DNA of 49,171 bases from Bacteroidota bacterium (GCA_018267365.1 JAFDYQ010000037.1:1-49171); one strand, 5' to 3'; shown: positions 9,180 through 18,078, numbered from the stretch's first letter. Numbers and translations: made by a program. Notes: generated by a model not told the origin, from the letters alone.

Positions 9180-9638
9180 ATGCAGCAGAAAGTAGAAATA
9201 AGGAACAAGAAGGCCGGCTTCCAGTACACGCTGGCAGAGAGCTATACCGCCGGCATCGTGCTGAAAGGTACGGAGATCAAGTCCATCCGCGAGGGTGCCG
9301 GCTCTATCTCTGAGGCGTTCTGCTTTGTGCGGGATGGGGAGCTCTTTGTCAAGAACATGAACATCCCCGAGTACTCGCATGGCAACCTGATGAACCACGA
9401 CATCCTGCGCCTGCGCAAGCTGCTGCTCAATAAGCGCGAACTAAAGAAGATAGAGACCAAGACGCGCGAGAAGGGTGTCACCGTGGTGCCTGTCCGCCTC
9501 TTCCTCTCCGACCGTGGCTTCGCCAAACTGGAGATAGCCATAGGCCGTGGCAAGAAGAACTTTGACAAGCGGGAAACGCTGAAGACCAAGGACAGCAAAC
9601 GCGAACTGGACCGCGTGATGAAGAAGTACCGCGTCTAG
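9180..9638 (+). CDS. smpB: SsrA-binding protein SmpB
   Basis: SmpB binds tmRNA and is needed for trans-translation that rescues stalled ribosomes. From ATG 9180 the protein is 152 aa, the normal family length, and begins QQKVEIRNKKAGFQY. The conserved GTEIKSIREG block and the basic C-terminal tail ending RELDRVMKKYRV, which enters the ribosomal A site, are both present. An upstream in-frame ATG at 9114 would add 22 non-conserved residues over an intergenic repeat, so it was rejected. The stop abuts the convergent pcm stop with no spacer. Confidence 0.95.
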   Translation: MQQKVEIRNKKAGFQYTLAESYTAGIVLKGTEIKSIREGAGSISEAFCFVRDGELFVKNMNIPEYSHGNLMNHDILRLRKLLLNKRELKKIETKTREKGVTVVPVRLFLSDRGFAKLEIAIGRGKKNFDKRETLKTKDSKRELDRVMKKYRV

Positions 9639-10304
9639 CTACAGCACCTTGCCGCGCAGCATGGGCACAAAGGCTGCCTCACTGAATATCTCCTGATCGT
9701 ACTCTTTCTCCTCCAGGCGTGTGATGCGCACCATCTTGGTACTGCCATCTATATCCAGCGGTATCACCATCTGGCCGCCCAGCATCAGCTGGCCGAGTAG
9801 CTTCTCCGGTATATGCGGCGCCGCAGCAGTGATGATGATCTTGTCAAACGGCGCAAAGGTCTCCAGCCCCTCAAAGCCATCTCCAAAGAACATCTTGACA
9901 GCGTTGTAGCCGAGTTCATTCAGCAAGGTGCGGGTGCGGTCATAGAGCTTGCGCTGGCGCTCTATGGAGAATACCTTGACGCCGAGCTCTGCCAGCACAG
10001 CAGCCTGATAGCCGCTACCTGTACCTATCTCAAGTACCTTTTCCTTCGGCAAAGTCTCCAGCAGCTGCGACTGATAGGCCACCGTATACGGCTGCGAGAT
10101 AGTCTGCCCCTCTCCTATCGGAAAGGCGATATCCTCATAGGCCTTCACGTCAAAGATGTTGTCATTGCCCAGAAACAAATGGCGTGGCACGCGCTCGATA
10201 GCCTCCAGCACACGGCGGTCCGTGATGCCCTTCTTGGCTAGCAGGGCCACTAATTCTTTACGAAGTCCTTTATGACGATATGTATCTTTTGAGAGCAATG
10301 ACAT
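9639..10304 (-). CDS. pcm: Protein-L-isoaspartate O-methyltransferase
   Basis: A 221-aa SAM-dependent methyltransferase that repairs isoaspartyl residues in aged proteins. It contains the family's substrate-side segment PIGEGQTISQPY, then SAM motif I VLEIGTGSGYQAAVLAEL (about residues 87-104), and KIIITAAAPHIPE. Length and motif order are typical. The start is ATG 10304. It is convergent with smpB and followed on its 5' side by a repeat-rich spacer. Confidence 0.94.
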   Translation of the reverse strand: MSLLSKDTYRHKGLRKELVALLAKKGITDRRVLEAIERVPRHLFLGNDNIFDVKAYEDIAFPIGEGQTISQPYTVAYQSQLLETLPKEKVLEIGTGSGYQAAVLAELGVKVFSIERQRKLYDRTRTLLNELGYNAVKMFFGDGFEGLETFAPFDKIIITAAAPHIPEKLLGQLMLGGQMVIPLDIDGSTKMVRITRLEEKEYDQEIFSEAAFVPMLRGKVL

Positions 10305-10402
10305 GATAGGCGCAAGTTAAACAAGGTCACAGCAAGTGATGGCGACAGGTGTTCACAAGTGCTGTGGATTGGGTTTGGGAGTGGACAGCCACCTGCTTTT
10401 TA

Positions 10403-10440
10403 ACCCCTCTAAATCTCCCCTGAATCAGGGGAGACTTTAA
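10403..10440 (+). repeat. Family D palindromic intergenic repeat
   Basis: A cccctctaaatctcccc phrase contains an inverted repeat at 10414-10434 with 10-bp arms tctcccctga/tcaggggaga. Related copies ending in gacttta occur at 19149, 21041, 29784 and 33704. Confidence 0.6.
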
Positions 10441-10502
10441 CAGCCTAACGATGACCTGATTCGCTGAAGACACTATGCTAAAAACAACGACACGAAATAA
10501 AA

Positions 10503-10540
10503 AAACAGATCATTTGCGAGCGATAGCGAAGCAATCTTCC
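10503..10540 (-). repeat. Family B repeat, reverse copy
   Basis: The bottom strand reads gaagattgcttcgctatcg, then ctcgcaaatgatctgttt. It matches 21190-21223 and, with an insertion, 24330-24390. Confidence 0.65.
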
Positions 10541-10574
10541 GCTTTGTGAGTTGCACTGTGCTAATGCTCACACC

Positions 10575-12152
10575 TCAATGCAGCACCGACACCGGCCTCG
10601 ACAGATGGAGACCTGCCGCGCTCACTATCGTACAGTAATAAAGCCCATCCTGCCAGGCGCTCGTCTGCAGCAACAAGCTACCGCTGGACTGAGTGATGCT
10701 TTCCTTATAAACCTCGCGGCCGAGCATATCCGTCACAGTGATATAGGCGGAGCTACCCGCCTCGGAGAGCTGATAGTCCAGCGTGAAACGATCAGACGCA
10801 GGAGCGGGGTACAGGCGCATGGCCCAGTAGGGTGATGGTGCTACATCGCTGATACTGGCCACGACACCACAGCTATTGCTATCAGGTAGACAGCCGTCAG
10901 TATCCAGATGCAGCAGCCAGCCTTGCTGAGAGTTTCGCGGGGCGGAGCGATCTGTCGCTTCACCTGCTGTTATTATAGTATTGTCAGAAAATAAACCTAC
11001 AGTGAGTAATTGACTTTCATCCCCGTATGGAGAAGGGTTATAAATGCCACGGTATCTCCGCTCCCAAAGCACGGTCCCATCTGGTGTGAATTTCACCAGC
11101 CAACCGTATTGATCATAGTGATTGGTGTCTGCCTGATCGTACCACTTACCTACAGCCAGATAATTGCTATCAGGCAGAAGCTTTACTGCCCAAAATAATG
11201 TATTAATACCTCCGCATGGGCCAATGGCATGCGACCATATCAAATTGAAATTTGAATCAAAACGTGAAATGCACCCATTAAAATCCCCACCTAAATAATA
11301 ACCTCTACACATTTGTCCCCCAACCATAATATATCCGCCATCTTGGTGAGGTGTCAATGCGAATATCGAGGGGCCAAAGGTATCTGTGCCTAAGGAATAT
11401 CTAAGAATATTGCCAGTAGAGTCTAACTCATAAAACTTATGGAAAGTTCCAGATGGTGTCGCTGTGTGGCCACAATCCCCGGTGATGACCACATTATTGG
11501 AATGATTGATAGTAATCCCCATTCCGTCATCATGCAAAGACTGATCCTCCAAAACTTTAAAATAAACAAGGTTACCGTTGCTATCTACTTTAGCTACTAA
11601 AATATCCGTGTCATAGCTTAACTTTTGCTGAACATAACCGGCAAAATAATCGTTTCCTATCGAATCCTGTGTAAAGGCATAGACATATAGATTTAGATAT
11701 TTTCCTGAATCACTATAAGTTTTATACCACTGTTGGTTTCCGAGATGGTCAAATTTGAGCAACATGAGTGAGTTGTCGCTGTCAGAGTAACAATATCCGC
11801 CATAAATAAATCCTCCATCACTAGTACGGATCAGGCCGTTATGCTCATTACCTATATGGGTTTGACCAGGTACATTGATATTATGTTTTGAAATATTATA
11901 GCCATCCTTATCATAGATGTTAAACGTTCCTATACCCCGATAAGGAAACAGAGTATCGGTAATTGCACACATGGCATAGATCGTATCATTAACCACCTGC
12001 ATACTACTGATGAAGCCATTAGACGTCCCGCCAAAGAGCACAGACCGCTTGGAGTAGAATTGCGCGTGAAGTCCCACGCTACTAAGCCAGATACAGAGCA
12101 GCAGGACTCCGCGATAGATCATGGTTGTGTTTATCGTTTTCATAAGTATCAT
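10575..12152 (-). CDS. Secreted protein with type IX secretion C-terminal sorting domain
   Basis: A 525-aa exported protein. The N-terminus is a signal peptide (hydrophobic IYRGVLLLCIWLSSVG, cleavage near LHAQ). The body repeats blade-like phrases such as TSDGGFIYGG, QDGGYIMVGGQ and LDTDGCLPD, suggesting a beta-propeller-like fold. The last 75 residues form a Por_Secre_tail-like signal (LYPAPASDRFTLDY ... VTDMLGREVY ... GLYYCTI), which directs export through the type IX system and surface attachment. ATG 12152 overlaps the TGA of the upstream GNAT gene; ATG 12143 is an alternative. The function of the body is unknown. Confidence 0.88.
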   Translation of the reverse strand: MILMKTINTTMIYRGVLLLCIWLSSVGLHAQFYSKRSVLFGGTSNGFISSMQVVNDTIYAMCAITDTLFPYRGIGTFNIYDKDGYNISKHNINVPGQTHIGNEHNGLIRTSDGGFIYGGYCYSDSDNSLMLLKFDHLGNQQWYKTYSDSGKYLNLYVYAFTQDSIGNDYFAGYVQQKLSYDTDILVAKVDSNGNLVYFKVLEDQSLHDDGMGITINHSNNVVITGDCGHTATPSGTFHKFYELDSTGNILRYSLGTDTFGPSIFALTPHQDGGYIMVGGQMCRGYYLGGDFNGCISRFDSNFNLIWSHAIGPCGGINTLFWAVKLLPDSNYLAVGKWYDQADTNHYDQYGWLVKFTPDGTVLWERRYRGIYNPSPYGDESQLLTVGLFSDNTIITAGEATDRSAPRNSQQGWLLHLDTDGCLPDSNSCGVVASISDVAPSPYWAMRLYPAPASDRFTLDYQLSEAGSSAYITVTDMLGREVYKESITQSSGSLLLQTSAWQDGLYYCTIVSAAGLHLSRPVSVLH

Positions 12153-12610
12153 CTGACTCCCTTTTTGAAGCACACACTATTATCCACTCCGGCATAGGGG
12201 CCGAAGTTGGGTATCGAAGTATAGCCACTCTTCTGATACAGGCGGATGGCCTCGGGCTGTTTGATGCCGGTCTCGAGTATACAGGTGTGGTAGCCCTCCT
12301 CGGCAGCCCATTGCTCTACTGCCTGTAGCACTACACCGGCTATGCCGCGTCCGCGGAGTGACAGCGGTACATACATGCGCTTCACTTCTGCTATACCCGG
12401 CTCATATTCTTTAAAGGCGCCACAGCCTGCCGGTTCATCGCCCAGGTATGCCACTACCACATGACGGATCATGGTGATGCCATTGTATTGCGCGTAGAAG
12501 GCGTGGTCATCGCCATCGCGTACGGCCAGGTCGCGGTCCAGCGCTGCTACCAGCGTGCGGAAGTCAGGGTGCGAGGAGTCGGTCCTCAGTATGCGCAGGT
12601 CAGGTGTCAT
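12149..12610 (-). CDS. GNAT family N-acetyltransferase
   Basis: A 153-aa single-domain acetyltransferase. The acetyl-CoA pyrophosphate loop is RGRGIAGVVL (about residues 87-96), preceded by the beta-4 strand AEVKRMYV. The motif B region is ILETGIKQPEAIRLYQKSGY. The substrate is not predictable. Its stop overlaps the start of the secreted-protein gene (ATGA), so the two are co-translated although their products act in different compartments. Confidence 0.87.
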   Translation of the reverse strand: MTPDLRILRTDSSHPDFRTLVAALDRDLAVRDGDDHAFYAQYNGITMIRHVVVAYLGDEPAGCGAFKEYEPGIAEVKRMYVPLSLRGRGIAGVVLQAVEQWAAEEGYHTCILETGIKQPEAIRLYQKSGYTSIPNFGPYAGVDNSVCFKKGVR

Positions 12611-12618
12611 GGGTCTGT

Positions 12619-12647
12619 TTTGTCATTGGGCTTTTCGTTTATATTTG
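12619..12647 (+). promoter_or_regulatory. Bacteroidota-type promoter for the phosphohexomutase gene
   Basis: TTTG at 12619-12622, a 17-bp spacer, then TATATTTG at 12640-12647 (exact TAnnTTTG). ATG lies 22 bp downstream at 12670. Confidence 0.72.
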
Positions 12648-12669
12648 CCCTCCACACTAATACTAAGAT

Positions 12670-14073
12670 ATGGCAACTAAGATAAAATTTGGAACCGATG
12701 GCTGGAGGGGTATCATAGCCAATGACTTTACCAATGGCAATGTAGCCCGTGTAGCCAAGGCCACCGCAGACTGGATGAAGCAGCAAGATCCCAATGCCTC
12801 TGTGGTGCTGGGCTATGACTGCCGCTTTGGCGGCTACCTGTTTTGCCAGACGGCTATCAATGTATTTGTGGAGGCTGGTATCAAGGTGTACTTTGACCAG
12901 CACTTTGTCTCTACGCCTATGGTCTCCCTCGGTGCCAAGCACCTGGGCTGCGAGCTGGGCGTGATCATCACCGCCTCTCACAATCCTCCTGCCTACAATG
13001 GCTACAAGCTGAAAGCCAAGCACGGCGGCCCGCTGATCGTAAAGTATATAGAGGAGATAGAGGCCATCATCCCGGAGGTATATGAGATCAAAGAGAAGAC
13101 TGTAGACGAGCTCGTAGCCGAGGGCAAAGTGGAGCTGGTGGACCTCGAGAATATCTACTTCGATCATGTCAATGAACACTTTGACCTGGAGGCGATCAAT
13201 GACTCCGGCTTTATCATAGGCTACGATGCCATGTATGGTGCGGGCCAGAGCATCCTGCCACGCCTTTTGCCGCAGGCAGACGTGATCCACTGCGAGTACA
13301 ATCCGTCCTTTCACGGACAGGCACCGGAGCCGGTAGCCAAGAATCTGACCGAGTTTGCCAGCTATATCAAACAGATGAAGCACATCGACTTTGGCCTCTG
13401 TACAGATGGCGATGCTGACCGCATCGGCCTCTTCGATGCCAAAGGCCGCTTCATAGATGCACACCATATCATCCTCATGCTCATCTATGTGCTGCACGAG
13501 TACCGCGAGCTACGCGGCAAGGTGGTCATAGCCTTCTCCGTATCTGACAAGGTGAAGAAGCTCTGCGAGCACTTTGGTATAGAGGTAGAGGTGACCAAGA
13601 TCGGCTTCAAGTATATCTGCGAGAAGATGATCACGGAGGATGTACTGGTAGGCGGCGAGGAGAGCGGCGGCATAGCCGTGAAGGGCCATATACCGGAGCG
13701 CGACGGCATCTGGGATGGCCTCGTGCTGATAGACTACCTCTCTGCCAATGGCCTCTCTGTAGAAGACCTGATCAATGAGATCTACGCCATAGTAGGACCC
13801 TTTGCCTACAACCGCCTGGACCTTCACCTGAAAGAAGAACAAAAGCAACAGATCATAGCCGACTGCAAAGCCGGCACCTACCAATCGTTTGGTAACCTTC
13901 AAGTACAGCGTGTAGAGGATATAGATGGCTACAAGTTCCACTTTGCTAATGATGAGGTGGTGATGATCCGGCCCAGCGGCACAGAACCGGTGCTACGCAT
14001 TTATGTACAGGCCGGTGACCTGGATCGCGTGAATGATATCATCGAGATCGTTAGGAAACAACTCGTTGGTTAA
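12670..14073 (+). CDS. Phosphoglucomutase/phosphomannomutase family protein
   Basis: A 467-aa alpha-D-phosphohexomutase. All four active-site loops are visible: the phosphoserine loop TASHNPPAYNGYK (about residues 101-113), the metal loop DGDADR (about 242-247), the sugar-specificity loop GEESGG (about 333-338) and the phosphate-binding loop RPSGTEPVLR near the C-terminus. It interconverts hexose-1- and hexose-6-phosphates, feeding nucleotide-sugar synthesis. The N-terminus FGTDGWRGIIA is the typical Bacteroidota form. Whether glucose, mannose or glucosamine phosphate is preferred cannot be settled here. Confidence 0.93.
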   Translation: MATKIKFGTDGWRGIIANDFTNGNVARVAKATADWMKQQDPNASVVLGYDCRFGGYLFCQTAINVFVEAGIKVYFDQHFVSTPMVSLGAKHLGCELGVIITASHNPPAYNGYKLKAKHGGPLIVKYIEEIEAIIPEVYEIKEKTVDELVAEGKVELVDLENIYFDHVNEHFDLEAINDSGFIIGYDAMYGAGQSILPRLLPQADVIHCEYNPSFHGQAPEPVAKNLTEFASYIKQMKHIDFGLCTDGDADRIGLFDAKGRFIDAHHIILMLIYVLHEYRELRGKVVIAFSVSDKVKKLCEHFGIEVEVTKIGFKYICEKMITEDVLVGGEESGGIAVKGHIPERDGIWDGLVLIDYLSANGLSVEDLINEIYAIVGPFAYNRLDLHLKEEQKQQIIADCKAGTYQSFGNLQVQRVEDIDGYKFHFANDEVVMIRPSGTEPVLRIYVQAGDLDRVNDIIEIVRKQLVG

Positions 14074-14123
14074 GCATTAGCCGAAAAGGGTGATTCTTTA
14101 CGATTTCTTCATCTGAAAAAAAC

Positions 14124-14153
14124 TTGGTTTTTCGGGCCGGTATCTTATCTTTG
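14124..14153 (+). promoter_or_regulatory. Bacteroidota-type promoter upstream of the YceI tandem
   Basis: TTG at 14124-14126, a 19-bp spacer, then TATCTTTG at 14146-14153 (exact TAnnTTTG). The next coding region is the truncated YceI copy at 14284, giving a long (about 125-nt) leader. Confidence 0.7.
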
Positions 14154-14283
14154 AGAGGAGACCCCAAGTCCCTATTTAGTTTTTTTAAGTCTTAGACCTT
14201 GTCTTTGTCCTAGTCCACCGAATCCCCCGATTCTCTGACAACATCGTTAGTCCTGTATCGTTCACTTTAAAAAAATTGACATC

Positions 14284-14403
14284 ATGATCAGGCAATTTGT
14301 CATCTCCATCATCGTCATAGCGCTGCTCGCTATGTCATTTGTAGTGGTCCAGAACTGGAAGGTAGCAGACAATAGCGCTGTGACCTACCGGGTCCATCGG
14401 TAG
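14284..14403 (+). pseudogene. Truncated tandem copy of the YceI gene 5' end (39-codon ORF)
   Basis: This open frame translates to MIRQFVISIIVIALLAMSF followed by VVVQNWKVADNSAVTY and RVHR-stop. It is nearly identical to the first 36 residues of the YceI protein that begins 153 bp later. The duplication includes bases before the ATG (ttgacatcatgatcag versus ttggcatcatggtcag). After the SAVT codons it diverges and ends at TAG 14401-14403. Most codon differences are silent or conservative, so the peptide, a single membrane segment, may still be made. It could be a decaying partial duplication, a small membrane peptide, or a translated leader. Confidence 0.75.
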
Positions 14404-14436
14404 TAGTGTATTTGTTCACCCTTTAAAATTGGCATC

Positions 14437-14979
14437 ATGGTCAGGCAGTTTATCATCTCCGTCACCGTCATAGCGCTCATGGCTATGTCCTTTGTAGTGG
14501 TGCAGAACTGGAAGATAGCAGACAACAGCGCTGTGACCTTCAAGATCAAGAGTATGCTCGGCGCGGTAGACGGCTCTGTAGGAGGGCTGAAGGGCACGAT
14601 CCTCTTTGACCCGGCAGATGCGCAGAACAGCAAGATGGATGTCACGCTGGACCTCTCTACTATCAAGACGGGCATAGACAAACGCGACAAGGATATCAAA
14701 GAAGAAACAGTCTGGTTTGACATAGCCAAATATCCGCTGATCGCCTTTAAATCTACGAGCATCACCAAGACCGCTACTGGCTATCTGGTAGATGGTATGC
14801 TGACGATCAAAGGTGTGTCTAAGAAAGAGCAGATACCCTTTACCTACACAGGTGATGGTACAGCAGGTAGTTTCACAGGCACGCTGAAACTGAATCGCCT
14901 GGACTTTGGCGTGGGCAAGGAGTCTGCCGCAGTCAAAGACGATGTGGAGGTAGCGATCAATGTGCCGGTGAAGAAGTAG
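14437..14979 (+). CDS. YceI family periplasmic protein
   Basis: A 180-aa protein with an N-terminal signal or anchor helix (about residues 5-22). The mature part shows the YceI lipocalin-like barrel pattern: VTFKIKSMLGAVDGSVGGLKG, FDIAKYPLIAFKSTSI and ATGYLVDGMLTIKGVSKK. Family members bind isoprenoid-like lipids in the periplasm; the physiological role is mostly unknown. It lies 33 bp behind the truncated copy of its own 5' end and shares its promoter. Confidence 0.9.
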   Translation: MVRQFIISVTVIALMAMSFVVVQNWKIADNSAVTFKIKSMLGAVDGSVGGLKGTILFDPADAQNSKMDVTLDLSTIKTGIDKRDKDIKEETVWFDIAKYPLIAFKSTSITKTATGYLVDGMLTIKGVSKKEQIPFTYTGDGTAGSFTGTLKLNRLDFGVGKESAAVKDDVEVAINVPVKK

Positions 14980-14986
14980 CAGACAC

Positions 14987-15877
14987 TTATTGGGCGCGCT
15001 TCTTTGCCTTGCCCATACGGTATGGGCTGGTCAGTATATAGTTCAACTCAAATCCTATGTAGCTATAGCTACGTGTGAAACTGCCTCTCGCCTCATTTGC
15101 CGCGCCAGGCATCAATACATATTCAAAGGTTTTTTGAAAAAAGGGCGAGTAGTTGCCGACCACCTGAATATTGAGCATGCGCTTATTAGGTAGTATATAA
15201 TTGATCCCTGCCGAGGCATAAAATGAGTTGTAAAAAATACTCCTGTGCTTTCTCCTCACTGTGAGTGACGAGAGGGCTGTCTCGCGGGCGCTCACGGGAT
15301 CCTCATAGGTATAAGAAGTAGTGGTGCCGTATATCTCACTTCCATTGAAGTCTGTCCCGTACCTAAGGTCCACGCCGAGCTTGAAATTGGCCAGCCAATG
15401 CTCCCTCCTGTCATGAAACGGCACATAATAACAGGCGTAGACAGGCAGATTGATACTGGCCACACCGAGGTTGCTATATGGTATATGATAGTCATCCGGC
15501 AGGTGGCTATACCGTTTGGAAATGAACAGATTTTCATGCTCGAAATCCATTTCGCCCTGCAGGCCTGTCTGTAGTCCCCACCTTTTCTTAAAGTTGAACT
15601 GATACATCCATCCGATCAGTATACCAAAGTCGATCCCCGCATCTATGCGGAGATCTGACGTATTCTTAAATCCCGTTTTGGCAGGTAGCATCGCATTTAG
15701 CCGCAAAATGAAATTGGTATGGTTGGTGGAAAATATTTTATCGTAACTATAGTGCCGTTTGCGCAGTGGCAGGGTGTCTGGCGACTGCTGTGCCATGCTA
15801 CACTCCGCCAGCAGGCATAGCGAGATGCATAATGCCCATACAAGATGTGATATACATTTCAGGTATCCCTTAGTCAT
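14987..15877 (-). CDS. Outer-membrane beta-barrel-like protein, paralogue 1
   Basis: A 296-aa protein with a signal peptide (HLVWALCISLCLLAECSMAQ). The rest alternates short aromatic and polar strands (GWMYQFNFKKRWGLQTGLQ, HWLANFKLGVDLRYG, INYILPNKRMLNIQV, ELNYILTSPYRMGK), consistent with a small outer-membrane barrel. It is clearly related to the upstream gene, sharing FDHAQIL/YDKIFSTNH, GWMxQxNxKKxWGLxTGL, ILPxKxxL and VNYIxT. ATG 15877 overlaps the upstream gene's stop. No specific function is recognised. Confidence 0.7.
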   Translation of the reverse strand: MTKGYLKCISHLVWALCISLCLLAECSMAQQSPDTLPLRKRHYSYDKIFSTNHTNFILRLNAMLPAKTGFKNTSDLRIDAGIDFGILIGWMYQFNFKKRWGLQTGLQGEMDFEHENLFISKRYSHLPDDYHIPYSNLGVASINLPVYACYYVPFHDRREHWLANFKLGVDLRYGTDFNGSEIYGTTTSYTYEDPVSARETALSSLTVRRKHRSIFYNSFYASAGINYILPNKRMLNIQVVGNYSPFFQKTFEYVLMPGAANEARGSFTRSYSYIGFELNYILTSPYRMGKAKKRAQ

Positions 15878-16752
15878 AGTTCTTTGATAGGTTTAATCCG
15901 GTAGCCGGGGCGGGCGGCCTTCATATGGCGCACACGTGTAAATATATAATTGACCTGTACACCCATATAATAATAAGTGGTGCTAAAATGACCGGCTACA
16001 TCTCGTGGAGTACCCGCTGCGAAAGTGTATGATACACTCTGATGGTAGAAAGGAGCGAGCCGGGTCACCAGGCTGAATTCCAATAGTTTTTTATCAGGCA
16101 ATATGTATAGCATGCCTGCTGATAGGTGAAAATCAGGATGTAACCCGCGCGCCGCTGAGACATCGAGACTAAATAACTGGCGTGCGTTACCACTATTGTC
16201 TATCTGTGTCGCATCGTAGCCGGAGTGCCGGAGTGGGCCTACATACTTGACATCCACACCAGCCTCCAGCTGAAGCATCCATGCATTGAGCTTGGCATGC
16301 ACCGGTATCTTGTACGTAGCATAGACAGGTAAAGAAATATATTGCTGTGCCTCTATAAGCCTATGGTCGTGAGCAGAGCCGTAGCCTATGTACCGATCAG
16401 AGATGCTGAAGCTCATATCAGTCCAGTCCATACCGAGGGCTAATCCGGTGCGGAGGCCCCAGTACTTTTTCAGGTTCACCTGAAACATCCATCCAAACTC
16501 CAAGCCCAGACTTTGACCGAACCTGAAATCAAGATCTGGCGAAAGGCTGTAATGTAAGGGCTGAGTAAACCGTGCTGAAGGACAAATGAAAAAATTCCAA
16601 TGGTGGGTGGATAGTATCTGAGCGTGATCAAAGGGCCGATGCCTATCCATGGTATCCCGCTGCTGACAGTATAAGGTCTGAGGGCAACACATAATCATGA
16701 CCCATAGCGCGCAGATGTAACGTATACACAGGTATAGATTGTATGTTTTCAC
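15874..16752 (-). CDS. Outer-membrane beta-barrel-like protein, paralogue 2
   Basis: A 292-aa protein with a signal peptide ending near LYCQQ. It has the same strand pattern and conserved phrases as its downstream neighbour (GWMFQVNLKKYWGLRTGLA, LYILPDKKLLEFSLV, QVNYIFTRVR). The pair arose by tandem duplication and the genes overlap by 4 bp. The gene begins 48 bp after the kynU stop on the same strand, so it may be transcribed from the kynU promoter. The function is unknown; a functional link to kynureninase is not evident. Confidence 0.7.
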   Translation of the reverse strand: MKTYNLYLCIRYICALWVMIMCCPQTLYCQQRDTMDRHRPFDHAQILSTHHWNFFICPSARFTQPLHYSLSPDLDFRFGQSLGLEFGWMFQVNLKKYWGLRTGLALGMDWTDMSFSISDRYIGYGSAHDHRLIEAQQYISLPVYATYKIPVHAKLNAWMLQLEAGVDVKYVGPLRHSGYDATQIDNSGNARQLFSLDVSAARGLHPDFHLSAGMLYILPDKKLLEFSLVTRLAPFYHQSVSYTFAAGTPRDVAGHFSTTYYYMGVQVNYIFTRVRHMKAARPGYRIKPIKEL

Positions 16753-16800
16753 TGATGCTCTGGTTCGTTCGTTTTCTGTACTGGATCTCGGAGGATCGAT

Positions 16801-18078
16801 TTATTTCCCCTGTATGGCCGTAGCTAATATATCTGCAAACCGCCACACATCCTCAAAAGAATTGTACAATGGTACTGGCGCTATACGTATCACGTCCGGC
16901 TCGCGCCAGTCTGCTATGACACCGGCTTTGGTGAGCTTGTCGAATATCTTTTTGCCGTTAGACTTGGTCTGCAGCGATAGCTGGCAGCCGCGGGCCTTGG
17001 GGTCTGTAGGGGTAATGATGGACAGTGGTGACAGGTGACTGGTGGCGGTTGGCTGGAGGAGGTACTCCAAATATGCGGTCAGTTGGACACTCTTTTTGCG
17101 GAGGTTTTTGATGCCTGCTTTTTCAAAGAGTTCGAGCGAGGCTTTGTGGGCGGCCATATTCATGACGGGGGCATTGCTCATCTGCCAGCCTGCGGCGCCC
17201 TCCTGTGGCACAAATCGCTTCTCCATCTTGAAGCGTGTCTTCTCATCATTGCCCCACCAGCCGGCAAAGCGCGGGAGGTCAGGACGCTTAGCGTACTTAT
17301 TGTGCACAAAGACACCGCTGACGCCTCCGGGGCCGGAGTTGAGATACTTATACGAGCACCAGGTGGCAAAGTCTATATTCCAGTCGTGAAGCTTCAGCTC
17401 CACATTGCCTATAGCATGAGCCAGGTCAAGGCCAAGAGTGAGGTCGTTTTTCCGGCAGCAGTCGCTGATAGCCTTGATGTCAAAGAACTGGCCGGTGTAG
17501 TAGTTGACCCCGCCGAGGAGTACGAGGGCGATCTCGTCTTTATGCTTAGATAGGGTATCTAGTATATCCTCGGTACGGAGAGTGACCTCACCCTGGCGTG
17601 GCAGCAGCTCGATGATATTATCCTCCGCGTTTAGCCCATGGAAACGGATCTGCTGCTCTACGGCATAATAGTCTGATGGAAAGGCACTGCCCTCTATGAC
17701 GATTTTTGTTTTTGAACCGGAAGGGCGGTAGAAGGTGACCATCATGAGGTTGAGATTCACTGTGAGGTTATTCATGCAGACTACCTCATCCTTTTTTGCA
17801 CCTACGAGAGTAGAGAGTGGTTTGGTAAACTGATGGTGGTAGTACAGCCAGGGGTTGCGGGCATGGAGATGGCCCTCTACGCCATACCGGCGCCAGTCCT
17901 CGATCTCCGTCATGACGTGCTTCTCTACAGCGCGTGGCTGCAGGCCCAGGGAATTGCCACAGAGGTAGATGGAATCCTTTCCATTGACCTTGGGGATGTA
18001 AAACTCCTTGCGAAAGCTGCGGAGGGGATCGCTTTTGTCCATCTTTCTCGCGAAGGCGAGGCTATTTTCAAACTGCAT
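16801..18078 (-). CDS. kynU: Kynureninase
   Basis: A 425-aa PLP enzyme of fold type I that cleaves kynurenine to anthranilate and alanine, or 3-hydroxykynurenine to 3-hydroxyanthranilate. Recognisable blocks are IYLCGNSLGLQPRAVEKHV near residue 37, YGVEGHLHARNPWLYYHHQF near 65, and the PLP lysine in TWCSYKYLNSGPGGVSG near residue 240. Length and start (ATG 18078) fit the family. A second gene of kynurenine metabolism, the ACMSD-like decarboxylase, lies 1.4 kb away on the same strand. The retropepsin-like gene is divergent. Confidence 0.95.
   Translation of the reverse strand: MQFENSLAFARKMDKSDPLRSFRKEFYIPKVNGKDSIYLCGNSLGLQPRAVEKHVMTEIEDWRRYGVEGHLHARNPWLYYHHQFTKPLSTLVGAKKDEVVCMNNLTVNLNLMMVTFYRPSGSKTKIVIEGSAFPSDYYAVEQQIRFHGLNAEDNIIELLPRQGEVTLRTEDILDTLSKHKDEIALVLLGGVNYYTGQFFDIKAISDCCRKNDLTLGLDLAHAIGNVELKLHDWNIDFATWCSYKYLNSGPGGVSGVFVHNKYAKRPDLPRFAGWWGNDEKTRFKMEKRFVPQEGAAGWQMSNAPVMNMAAHKASLELFEKAGIKNLRKKSVQLTAYLEYLLQPTATSHLSPLSIITPTDPKARGCQLSLQTKSNGKKIFDKLTKAGVIADWREPDVIRIAPVPLYNSFEDVWRFADILATAIQGK

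Noticed and set aside
12607..13497. A 296-codon minus-strand ORF opposite the phosphohexomutase
   Set aside because: All four active-site loops of the mutase are on the plus strand, and a promoter match precedes that gene. The antisense frame also covers that promoter.
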